This document shows positions 54,891 through 64,000 of a DNA stretch of 64,000 nucleotides, one piece after another. The position numbers were made by a program, and so were the translations under genes. The notes beneath the pieces were generated by a model, which saw only the letters and a program-made list of their open reading frames with translations, searched no databases and was not told the origin of the DNA. Origin of the DNA: Hortaea werneckii. Lineage: Eukaryota > Ascomycota > Dothideomycetes > Mycosphaerellales > Teratosphaeriaceae. Location of the stretch: the NCBI GenBank assembly GCA_037044905.1, contig JBAOKB010000074.1, positions 682,001 to 746,000 of the forward strand. The letters run 5' to 3'. Position 1 is the stretch's first letter. Every line of letters begins with the position of its first letter.

Positions 54891-57586
54891 GATTAGTAAG
54901 TAGCTCCTATATGTTTTCGTCGTTAGAATATCCTTTCTATTTAATAAGGTATCGCTAACTTTTCTCGTTATAGTCCTCGATCTTTTCGACTTTATATTCG
55001 TCGTCTTCCTGTTCCTAGTAATAGAACGTAGTCTGTAGCGCGGCGTTAGGGTGTGCAGGTTCTAACAAGGATATGTAGAACACTAGATGGATTTTGGCGT
55101 CTAGTAGAAGTTCGAGTCGGTAGCTAACTACTCCTTTCTATTCGGCAATCAAAAATGGTCCGACTTTAACATAATCTAGTTTCTTCGTTTTCCGCTTTGT
55201 TTTTAGGTTCTTTGTTAGAAGATATACCCTATCCCCCTTCTTAAGCTAAGGTGCCGTTTTTAATTCTTTAAATCGCTGCCTTTAGGTTCGCTGTTGTAAA
55301 TGTTAGATTGCATCTTTAGCAGTTTTGTATACCTTTTGCAATTCTCCTGCTATAACTATAGCTCTATCGGCTTTTACCGACGTCCTTAGTTCTATAAACA
55401 AATTGGGTGTCTTTCTATAATTAAGAAAAAATGGCGTCTGTTTCGTTGTTTCTAATGCATTATTGTTTAATACTAGTTGTACTATTAGTAATAATGCGAC
55501 CCAATTATCTTGTACGTAGTTAACGTAGTATCGTAAGTATACTTCGAGTAACTAATTTGTCCTTTTAGTCTAACTATCTATCTCTAGGTAGAACGCTGTC
55601 GATAGTTTATGTTTTATTCTAATTTGTCCTATAAGTGATTTCTAGAAATTTAATGTAAATAGCTTATCTCTGTCGGTAATAAAGCTTTCCGGAATTCTAT
55701 AATGTCTAATTAGCCTATCTAGTACGAGGTATGCGAGTTCTATAGCTGTTATTAATTCTTTGTACGGTATAAAGTGCGCATATTTAGTTAAGGTATCTAC
55801 TATAACAAGTACTAAATTATAGGTAACTCTTGTAGCTAGGTCCTTAGATGCTAGCAGCTTCGTAATAAAGTCTATCGTAACTTCTCTCTATAGCGTATCT
55901 AAAGGTTCTCGGAACTAGAGATTGCTATACTTCGCATGTCGTAATGCCTTGTTCTTTTAGCAATTGTTACATTGTTTAATATAATTAGTAACCTTTTTCC
56001 GCATCTATAGGAAAGCAAAGTTCCGTCTAATTAAGTTAATTGTCCTCGTGATTCCTAGATGTCCTATAGTCTAGCTATCGTAGTAGTCTTTAATGTATTC
56101 GTGTTCCTTTTCTAATAGAACCTAGTACTTCCTATGTTCGATAGGGAATTCTTCTTATTTATCTCGTAGAACTCGGAGTATATAGTTAAACTCCTATGTG
56201 TTCGTAGTAAGGCTTCTATCCCTATTAACTTTAAGCATCGCTTTTAAGTTTTGCTCTCTACCTTCTATATAGTCGCTTCGTCTACTTAGCGCATCTGCGC
56301 GCCTATTGTCTTTTCCTAGTATATACTAGATATCGAACTTGTATTATCCGAGTAGCTCTAACTATCTACACTGTCGACGCGATAGATCCTTAGTAGTTGT
56401 AAAGTATTAAAGGTTCTTGTAGTCGGTGTATATTGTTAGTCCTATAGCTTCTTCGTAGTAAACTTTCTAGTGTCGCAATGCTATAACAATCGCTAACAGT
56501 TCTTTGTTATATATTTCGTAGTTCTGTTCCGCTAGCGTTATCTTTCTTAAGTAATACGCTACTAGGTGTCTTTTGCTATTATGTTCTTAAGTAAGGTAAG
56601 CACCTATTGCTAAATCGGATGCGTTAGTTTCGACTTGTACTAGTTTCTTCGTATCGAATAGTATAAGTGTTAGTAATTTCGTGTATGCTTGTTTAAGTTG
56701 TTGGAATACCTTTTCCTGCTTCTCTGTCTACACAAACTTGGTGTCCTTTTTCGTAAGGCTTGTAAGTAGGATTGCGAGTTTGGAATATCCTTCGACAAAC
56801 TTCCTATTGTAGTTTGCGAGTCCTAGAAAGGCTTGGATTTCCGTAACAGTCTTCGGTGTTGGCTATTCCTTAATAGATTGGATTTTCTTTGGGTCCATCT
56901 TAATTCTAGTAGTGTTAATAATAAATCCTAGGAATTCGATTTCCTTCTTGTAGAATTTACATTTTTCGGGTACGGTCTTAAAGTCTACTATGCTAAGTCG
57001 TTCTAGTACTGCTCGTACATCTTTAGTATATTGTTCTCGGCTTCCTTAGGTAAAGATTAGGATGTTATCGACATATACTATAACGGTAATGTTAAGCAGG
57101 TCCCGTAATACATCGTTAACGAGCTGCTAACATGTCGCTAGGGCATTCGTAAGTCCTATTAGCATAACTCGAAATTGATAGAGTCCGTAGCGTGTCCTAA
57201 AAGCTGTTTTCTATTCTTCCCCCTTAGCTATTCGTACTGCATAGAATGCGTTTCGTAGATCGATTTTCGAGTACTAGTTTGCTCTAGTAAGTCGATCTTA
57301 CATTTCCTCGATGTTAGGTAGTAGATATCGATTTTTGACCGTGACTTCGTTAAGTCGTCAATAGTCGATTACTATTCGTAGTTTTCCTCCTTTCTTTAGA
57401 ACGAACATTGCTAGTAAAGCGGCTAGCGATTAGGATTTCTCTATCTATCCCTTATCGCTTTTTTCTTTTAGCTATCGTCGTTACTCTTTAAGCTCTTTTT
57501 CGGATAACCTATATAGTAGCCCCTATAGTAGATCTTTACTAGGCTAAAGTTGTATTCGGTAATCCTATAGTTAATGTCTAGGTAAG
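54850..57586 (-). pseudogene. pol remnant of the outer copy (RT-RNase H-integrase-chromodomain)
   Basis: Aligned by eye with the inner copy it shares nearly every base apart from transitions. The RT motif reads VIVYVDN near 57,068-57,090, the integrase core region falls at 55,560-55,830, and the chromodomain (EYEVERI) falls near 54,990-55,005. Multiple in-frame TAG codons make it non-functional. It is truncated at 57,586 by the inner insertion. Confidence 0.8.
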
Positions 57587-57988
57587 TGTTACGACCCTAC
57601 GAAGTAGTGTCACGGGTTTAGAGCTCTTTGGAACAAATGTGTCAAGACAACTAGGTTGTGGGATAACTAATTGTAACAAGGCTGTTAGTTCTCTACCTAA
57701 TAGTCGGATTGCAACATAAGTTAAACACACAAACTCCTAATAAGAAACGTGCCTAGTTATATACATAAGAGATTTGTGTCTTCATATACCTAATCGCTTG
57801 GTCGCTTAGCGATTAGTCGCTTAGTAATCGCCTAGTCGCTTGTCGACTAGTCGCCCACTTGCATATATACAGTCGGTCGCCTGCCAAGGTAGCGCTTACC
57901 TACATATTCGTTACGTAACGCTTCTCTTCCCTAGCCCCTACTAGCTAATCGCTTCGGGTCTAACCGTCTCGTAACCGTGTTCGTAACA
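57587..57988 (-). repeat. 3' LTR of the inner copy (402 bp)
   Basis: TGTTACGACCC...GTTCGTAACA. Positions 57,587-57,787 match the outer copy and solo LTRs; 57,788-57,974 (the U3 side in element orientation) is unrelated to them and contains CGCTTAGTCGCTTAG-like short repeats; the last ~14 bases are shared again. Confidence 0.92.
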
Positions 57989-58000
57989 CCATCCCCCTTT
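57989..58000 (-). other. Polypurine tract of the inner copy
   Basis: On the minus strand AAAGGGGGATGG directly precedes TGTTACGAAC, the start of the 3' LTR. This fixes the element's orientation and the LTR edge. In the outer copy the equivalent is GACAGGAGGGGAATAG. Confidence 0.85.
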
Positions 58001-58085
58001 CAGCCTAGCTTCGTCCCTAAAGCTTATAATGTCGCCGTCTCCGCGTTCTTTGTAATAGTTTGTAGCACCCTTTCTTCTTTCCGCG

Positions 58086-58595
58086 ATGTCTCTTTAACTA
58101 GAAACTTCTTCTTCTAAGAAAAGACGTTCGCGCCTTGCCGCCGAAATCGAAAGGAACGGTCGTCCGGTTTTCTTCCCTTGTGAACGTTGTTCCACGCATA
58201 ACCATCTTTGCATTATTATGTCCAACTCAACCAACCTCCGGTGCTCTAAGTGCGTACGACAGGGCAAGAAATGTGTAAACATGTCTTGGGAATCCCTAGA
58301 CAAGACTCGTAAAGAGTATTAACGAAAGGTAGACGAAGATAAGGAGTTGTTGGCTACTGTAATAGCTCGGTTAATGCGAAACAAGAAGATTCTTCGTTAA
58401 GCCGAGGGTCGGGCGGCTCGGAAGGCCGAATATCTTGCGTCGGAAATGGAGGCTAAAGGTGCCTTCGAAACTAATAACTGTCCTACAGCGGCTACTACCA
58501 TAGGTCTTACTCCTTTAATAATAGAAACGCTCGGAAATATGGATTAATCCGTTAACTTTTCCGGCGGTACTAGCGTAGCATCTTCGGGTAGTTAA
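58086..58595 (+). pseudogene. Antisense ORF of the inner copy: CxxC zinc-finger-like plus coiled-coil protein
   Basis: On the strand opposite to gag-pol, an ATG at 58,086 opens a 169-codon frame ending TAA at 58,593-58,595, with four internal TAA codons (codon 4 and three others) that fit RIPped CAA. The content is clear. A basic start KKRRSRLAAEIERNGRP leads to a Cys cluster FPCERCSTHNHLC, then LRCSKCVRQGKKCVNM (CxxC, C, CxxC, C spacing like a small zinc-binding module). The helical coiled coil has SLDKTRKEY, KVDEDKELLATVIARLMRN and AEGRAARKAEYLASEMEA. The tail is TSVASSGS. It begins ~100 bp inside the 3' LTR edge and its end overlaps the pol C-terminus. It is not similar to the outer copy's antisense ORF except for the architecture and the last codons. 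Confidence 0.7.
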
Positions 58596-61500
58596 GATTA
58601 GTAAGTGGTTCCTATATGTTTTCCTTACTAGGATACCCCTTCTATTTAATAAGGTATCGCTAACTTTTCTTGTCGTAGTCTACGATCCTTTCGACTTCGT
58701 ATTCGTCGTCTTCTTGTTCCTAGTAATAGAATGTTATTTGCAGCGTGGCGTTAGGGTGTACGGGTTCTAACAAGGATACATGGAATACTAGATGGATTTT
58801 GGCGTCTAGTGGAAGTTTAAGTCGGTAGCTAACTACGCCTTTCTGTTCGGCAATCAAAAATGGTCCGACTTTAACGTAATCTAGTTTCTTCGTTTTCCGC
58901 TTTGTTTTTAGGTTCTTCGTTAGAAGATATACCTTATCCCCCTTCTTAAGCTAAGGTGCCGTTTTTGATTCTTTAAACCGCTACTTCTGAATTCGCTGTT
59001 GCGAGTGTCGGATTGCGTCTTAGGTAGTTCTATGCGCCTTTTGCAATTCTCCTGCTATAACTATGGCTTTGTCGGCTTTCACTAACGTTCTTGGTTCCAT
59101 AAATAGGTTAGGTGTCTTTCCGTAATTAAGAAAAAATGGCGATTCTTTCGTTGTCTCTAAAGCATTATTGTTTAATGCTAGTTGTGCCATTGGTAGTAAT
59201 ACAACCCAATTGTTTTGTGCAAAGTTAACATAGTGCCATAAGTATGCCTCGAGTAACCAATTTGTCCTTTTAGTCTAACCATCTGTTTCTAGGTGGAATA
59301 CCGTCGATAGTTTATGTCTAATTCCAATCTGTCCCATAAGAGATTTCCAGAAGTTCAATATAAATAGCTTATCTCTGTCGGTAATAAAACTCTCTAGAAT
59401 TCCATAATGTCTAATAAGCCTATCTAGTACGAGGTATACGAGTTCTATAGCTGTTATTAATTCCTTGCACGGTATAAAATATGCGTACTTGGTTAAGGTA
59501 TCTACCATAACAAGTATTAAATTATAAATCACTCCGGTAGCCGGGTCCTTAGATGCTAGTAATTTAGTAATAAAGTCTATCGTAGCTTCTCTCTATAGTA
59601 TATCCGAAGGTTCTCGGAATTAGAGATTGCCGTACTTCGCATGTCGTAATACCTTGTTCTTTTAGCAACTATCGCATTGTTTAATGTAGTCGGTGACCTT
59701 TTTCCGTATCTATAGGAAAGCAAAGTTCCGTCTAATTAAGTCGATTGTCCTCGTAATTCCTAGGTGTCCTATGGTTTAGCTATTATAGTAGTCTTTAATA
59801 CATTCGTGTTCCTTTTCCGGTAGAACTTAGTATTTCCTATGTTTAATAGGGAATTCTTCTTGTTCATCTCGTAGAACCCGGAGTATGTAGTTAAACTCCT
59901 ATGTGTTCGTAGTAAGGCTTCCGTCTCTGTTCACTTTAAGTATTGCTTTCGAATTTTGCTCTTTGCCTTCTATGTAGTCGCTTCTTCTGCTTAGCGCATC
60001 TGCGCGCCCATTGTCTTTTCCTAGTGTATACTAGATATCGAACTTGTATTGTCCGAGTAGCTCTAACTATCTACACTGTCGACGCGATAGATCCTTAGTA
60101 GTTGTAAAGTATTAAAGGTTCTTGTAGTCGGTATATATCGTTAGTCCTGTAGCTCCTTCGTAGTAAACTCTCTAGTGTCGCAATGCTGCAACAATCGCTA
60201 ACAGTTCTTTGTTACAGATCTCGTAGTTCTGTTCCGCTAGCGTTATTTTCCTCGAATAATATGCCACTAGGTGTCTTTTGCCGTTATGTTCTTAAGTGAG
60301 GCAAGCACCTATCGCTAAATTGGATGCGTCGGTTTCGACTTATACTAGCTTCTTTGTGTCGAACAGCATAAGTGTTAGTAATTTCGTGCATACTTATTTA
60401 AGTTGTTAGAATGCCTTTTCCTGCTTCTCTGTCTACACAAACTTAGTATCCTTTTTCGTAAGGCTTGTAAGTAGGATTGCGAGTTTGGAATATCCTTCGA
60501 CAAACTTCCTATTATAGTTTGCGAGTCCTAGAAAGGCTTGGATTTCCGTAATAGTCTTCGGTGTTAGCTATTCCTCAATAGATTGGATTTTCTTCGGATC
60601 CATTTTGATTCTAGTAGTGTTAATAATAAATCCTAGGAATTCGATTTCCTTCTTGTAGAATTTACATTTCTCGGGTACGGTCTTAAAGTCCACTGTACTA
60701 AGTCGTTCTAGCACTACTCGTATATCTTTAGTGTGTTGTTCTCGGCTTCCTTGGGTAAAGATCAAGATGTCGTCGACGTATGCTATAACGGTAATGTCTA
60801 GTAAGTCTCGTAGTACATTATTAACGAGCTGCTAACATGTTGCTAGGGCGTTCGTAAGTCCTATTAGCATAACTCGAAATTGGTAGAGTCCGTAGCGCGT
60901 CTGGAAAGCTGTCTTCCATTCTTCTCCCTTAGCCATTCGTACTACGTAGAATACGTCTCGTAGATCGATCTTTAAGTACTAGTTTGCTCTAGTAAGTCGA
61001 TCTTGCATTTCTTCGATGTTAGGTAGTAGATATCGATTTTTGACCGTAACTTCGTTAAGTCGTCGATAGTCGATTACTATTCGTAGTTTTCCTCCTTTCT
61101 TTAGAACGAACATTACTAGTGAAGCGGCTAGCGATTAGGATTTCTCTATCCATCCTTTGTCGCTCTTTTCTTTTAGCTATCGTCGTTGCTCTTCGAGCTC
61201 TTTTTCGGATAACCTATATAGTAGCCCCTATAGTAGATCTTTGCTAGGCTAAAGTTGTATTCGGTAATCCTATGGTTAATGTCTAGGCAAGGCGGCTAAT
61301 CCTTCCTCTTCCTAGAAGAGCGGTTTCCATTTCTTAAACTCTTTAGGGATCTCTAGAGGTGCGTTAGTTCTCCCTTTATCTCTTACCTTGTAACCTAGCT
61401 AGGCTAGCTTAGTGTCTATAGAGACCATCTCCTTGCTGTTTCTGTCGGAGTATGTTATCGGTTAACGTTCTAATTCACAGAACTGTCTTTCCTCATCTAC

Positions 61501-62420
61501 CATCGCACGCTATCGATGCGTAGGGTGGATGTTAGTAACGCAACCGCATCGCTTAAACTTAAGTACTCTTTTCCTCTAATCTATTAGAGGGTTGTGCTTT
61601 TCTAACTAAGGTGTCCCCATCACGACATCGTAACTAGCTATGTTAACGATATCTAGGCTAACAATCTCGTAGTGCTGTTAAATAGCTAGGACTAGCGGTA
61701 TTGTTTCGCTGTCTACTTCGGATAGGGATAATCCATCTGCGACCATTAATTCGTATCCGCCGTCTTTCTTCCTTCGGGTAGCGATCCCGTTTCGCTAGAC
61801 AAAGCTAGTCGATATAAAGTTTCCGCTAGCTCCGGAATCGATCATAGCTTGTATTACGTGTCCATTAACAATGCATTTGGTACGGAATACCGGTGCTACT
61901 AATGCTATAGGAGCTTCGATAATGTTTACTTCCTAGCGACTGCTCCTGTCGGCAGGGATCCTTCGTTTTTTAAGTAGTATCCTAGTAAGTTAGCATCCTC
62001 GAGACAGACTTCCTAATTAAGGGGTCCATGTCGTAGGCCTAGGATAACCTTTCCTTGTGTTATTAATACTTTGATTTGTCCCTTAACAGTAGCTTTGACG
62101 TGCCCTAGTATCATGTTTCTCTATATTAGTAATTGTACTAGTTGCCCTATAGGTCTCATTTCCTATTGGCTTGCTAACTTAGTCAATTTGTGTCTTATTG
62201 CCTCCAACGATATGAGGTCTTCTTAATATGCTTCCTAGATCCGATGCAGTTCATAGAGTCGTCCTTTAACAATTCGGATTCGTTCTCTAATCTTCCTTAG
62301 AATATGGATTCCATTAGGTGTAATGTAGCTTCCATCGGGTTAGAACGTGCTTCCAATTAGTAGTCGATCTAGTACGTATGCTGCTACATCGTAATCTACG
62401 TTAACGAGTCTGTAGGTCCA
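58550..62420 (-). pseudogene. pol of the inner copy (protease-RT-RNase H-integrase-chromodomain)
   Basis: Minus-strand order from right to left. Aspartic protease AMIDSGASGNFIS at 61,825-61,850. RT with AYVDDILIFTQG near 60,750-60,790, followed by the thumb region CKFYKKEIEFLGFIIN. RNase H start VETDASNLAIGACLT near 60,300-60,350. Integrase zinc-binding end CDSC near 59,670. Integrase core VMVDTLTKYAYFIP, then ESFITDRDKLFI and HLETDGQ (59,275-59,510; D,D,E). The C-terminal GPFLIAEQKG leads to the chromodomain EYEVERIVDYDKKS-RYLIK at about 58,625-58,715. Several TAG/TAA codons interrupt the frame, so it is dead as it stands. The family is a Ty3/Gypsy chromovirus, whose chromodomain directs insertion to heterochromatin. 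Confidence 0.88.
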
Positions 62421-62843
62421 AAACATTGCTCTTAATCGGTCGAGCATGTTGTCGAATTCAATCGGGTATAGTCGTCGTTTCCCTTGGATCTATAGGAATA
62501 CGGTTTCGAATTGGTTCGCGATGAAGAGGATCATCCTTTTAGCTAGCCCTGCCCCTAATACTTCGAAACGGTATAGTTCGAGGTCATCGGGTTTATTGTC
62601 GTCGGTGTACTCCTCCTCGGATAAGCTGTCGTCTACTACTACGACTGTTAGTGCAATCATTTGTAGTTGTTCTAGGTTTAGTCCCGTAAGTTCTAGTTCG
62701 GTATCGTTGTTTAGTAGAGATTCTTCTTCCTCTAGTAGTTCTTCTTCCTGCTCGGGGGGTGTATTTTCTTGCAGAGTTGTGTCCTCCCAATTAAATGGTA
62801 GTAGAGACCTTCCTCTCTAGGAATTTCCTAAGTCTCTCTTCTG

Positions 62844-63700
62844 CTATAATAGCTGCCTCTGTATCCTTATGTTAAATTCCATCCTAGCCTTGCGCGGCTT
62901 CTTAGGATAGTAACTACTTGCTTGCTTGTCTAATTCATAGGTTTTGCAATAGTCGTCGTAGCAACCCGTCCAATGCATAGCCTTATAGTTTGGTTCCGTC
63001 TTCGGTTCCTTAACAAGATTTGATACGTCGTAAGCGCCTCGTCTATCGTTTAATTTGTCGATAGGTTCCTTTACTAGCATTATGTTAAGCTGCTCCTGCG
63101 GTCGTACCTTTCGTCCGCGGCAGTCTCGTGCGTAATGCCCTATCTTGTAGCAATTGTAGCACTCCGGTCCTTCGCGTTTCTTTCCTCTGTTGCTGTTCCC
63201 TTGGAACTTCCCTTGTCCCTTAACTCCGCGCATACCTTTCCCTTTCGGCTTGCGTTGGATAATATCCAATTCCATAGCATTAGGATCGCGACGAGACCCT
63301 CTAGTCCAGCTAGTAGAGTTGTAGCTAGATCGTCCGCGATACTGTCCATTATGGCGTTTTTCTATCTTTCTCTCGTAGAGCTTATTATCGATTTCGATAG
63401 CATCTTGAATCATTAATTCGAGAGTGTCGTAAGATCCTCCTAAGCGCATAAGTTCATCCTTAACGTCGTCCTTAAGTCTAGTATAGTACATAGTGAGTAA
63501 GGCTTAATTATCCTATCTAGTCTTGCCTAAATACTCCCTAAATTTGGCGGTGTACTAAGAAGTAGACGTCTTTTGTTTCAAGTGTTAGATGACTCGGATG
63601 GCGACTTGTTTTTCGTTACTTAACCCATAAATGTTTCGAATGGCTTTAACATAGTTGTCCTAGCTATTAAAGATTCCTTCGGTGTCGAGGTTCTAGTACA
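62844..63700 (-). pseudogene. gag of the inner copy (CCHC zinc knuckle)
   Basis: The 215-codon open part (63,491 to 62,844) contains YYTRLKDDVKDELMRLGG, a basic RGRSSYNSTSWTRGSRRD stretch and the retroviral-type knuckle CYNCYKIGHYARDC (C-x2-C-x4-H-x4-C). The frame upstream of 63,491 continues as RIP-broken sequence to about 63,700 or beyond. It is the nucleocapsid/capsid part of the element. Confidence 0.85.
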
Positions 63701-63980
63701 AGACTTCGTGTAGTCTAGGTCGAATCTATTGTTAGACTTGTCCCCTAAGATAAGAGGATGCAAGTAGAGTCTTCTTAGGGTCCTAAGTAATATTTTCGAA
63801 ACGAAAGTAAAGTGCCATTTGGTTTAGCCAATCGTCGAGCTTCGATCGATCGCTATAGTAGTAGTCTAGTTTAGCGACTTTAATACTGTTGTCGTTAGTA
63901 CGCTACTAAACACTAGTGTCTCGGTTCTCGGATAGAGCTATTGTTGTCTAAGGTACAAAGTTCCTTAAGGGTATTTAAAG

Positions 63981-64000
63981 TGTTACGACCCTACGAAGTA
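63981..64000 (-). repeat. Inner-copy 5' LTR, first 20 bases only
   Basis: TGTTACGACCCTACGAAGTA is identical to the start of the 3' LTR at 57,587. The rest is outside. The bases next to it (ATTTAAAG) give no recognisable tRNA primer-binding site. Confidence 0.85.

Larger units (their letters stand above)
53818..57586 (-). mobile_element. Outer Ty3/Gypsy chromovirus copy, 3' part (interrupted)
   Basis: Reading on the minus strand, RT, RNase H, integrase and chromodomain sequence descend from 57,586 to about 54,880. An antisense ORF region, a damaged polypurine tract and the 3' LTR (53,818-54,255) follow. The LTR is preceded by GTAAT (53,813-53,817), the expected target duplication. The copy stops abruptly at 57,586, inside the RT region, where the inner copy begins. 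Its gag, protease and 5' LTR should lie right of the window. Many TAG stops and a YVDN in place of YVDD show RIP decay. Confidence 0.9.
57587..64000 (-). mobile_element. Inner Ty3/Gypsy chromovirus copy, almost complete (5' LTR leaves the window)
   Basis: 3' LTR 57,587-57,988, PPT, antisense ORF, pol, gag, leader and the first 20 bases of the other LTR (63,981-64,000, identical to 57,587-57,606). It is inserted within the outer copy's RT sequence; the bases before it, GTAAG (57,582-57,586), are the presumed target duplication. Gag to chromodomain order is that of chromoviruses. RIP damage is lighter than in the outer copy but every gene has stops. With a 402-bp LTR the whole element would be about 6.8 kb. 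Confidence 0.93.

Noticed and set aside
58094..58303. 69-codon minus-strand frame
   Set aside because: It is the reverse shadow of the antisense zinc-finger-like ORF, whose plus-strand reading has clear motifs.
36480..64000. Centromere or telomere
   Set aside because: There is no TTAGGG array, and AT-rich RIPped transposon DNA alone does not prove a centromere; chromatin data would be needed.

Overview
The window looks like nuclear DNA of a filamentous ascomycete (Pezizomycotina; Dothideomycetes is my best guess, not proven). The evidence is short 50-75 bp GT-AG introns, fungal gene families (cutinase, Ams1-type alpha-mannosidase, ERO1, CSC1, CaM kinase, Arc2-like rhodanese), and a large AT-rich block with the hallmark of repeat-induced point mutation (RIP): TpA is everywhere and CpA/TpG are almost gone.

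Layout. 1-36.5 kb is a gene compartment with normal composition. From left to right it holds: the first codons of a gene leaving the window; decayed coding fragments (1.3-2.7 kb); an MFS transporter (2.9-4.7 kb, +); a secreted cutinase (5.9-6.8 kb, +); a CSC1/OSCA-type membrane protein (7.2-10.0 kb, -); an Arc2-like rhodanese (12.6-13.1 kb, -); a GH38 alpha-mannosidase (13.4-16.6 kb, -); a proline/serine-rich hypothetical protein (17.6-19.1 kb, +); a second hypothetical protein (19.6-21.3 kb, -); an Hsp70-like ATPase (22.4-25.1 kb, +); a CoA-type Nudix hydrolase (25.7-26.9 kb, -); a Ca2+/calmodulin-dependent kinase (28.2-29.6 kb, +); ERO1 (31.7-33.6 kb, +); a block of minisatellites (33.8-35.9 kb); and a DUF423 membrane protein (35.9-36.5 kb, -). 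The genes are mostly housekeeping, plus one plant-surface enzyme. They do not form an obvious pathway or cluster.

36.5-64 kb is a repeat compartment. It opens with a pyrimidine tract. It then runs through about 17 kb of heavily RIPped, unidentified repeats that carry minisatellites, a 517-bp near-palindrome and a younger solo LTR with a perfect 5-bp target duplication. From 53.8 kb to the right edge lie two nested Ty3/Gypsy chromovirus copies, both on the minus strand. The inner copy (from 57,587) is inserted into the RT region of the outer copy (from 53,818). Gag zinc knuckle, DSGAS protease, YVDD reverse transcriptase, RNase H, DDE integrase and a C-terminal chromodomain can all be read in the inner copy.

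The most notable signal is in these elements. Each copy carries, between the end of pol and the 3' LTR, a RIP-damaged reading frame on the opposite (+) strand. It encodes a Cys-rich (zinc-finger-like) and coiled-coil protein. The two copies share pol and the inner half of the LTR but have unrelated antisense ORFs and unrelated U3 sequences, as if one contiguous 'antisense ORF + PPT + U3' cassette had been exchanged between element lineages.
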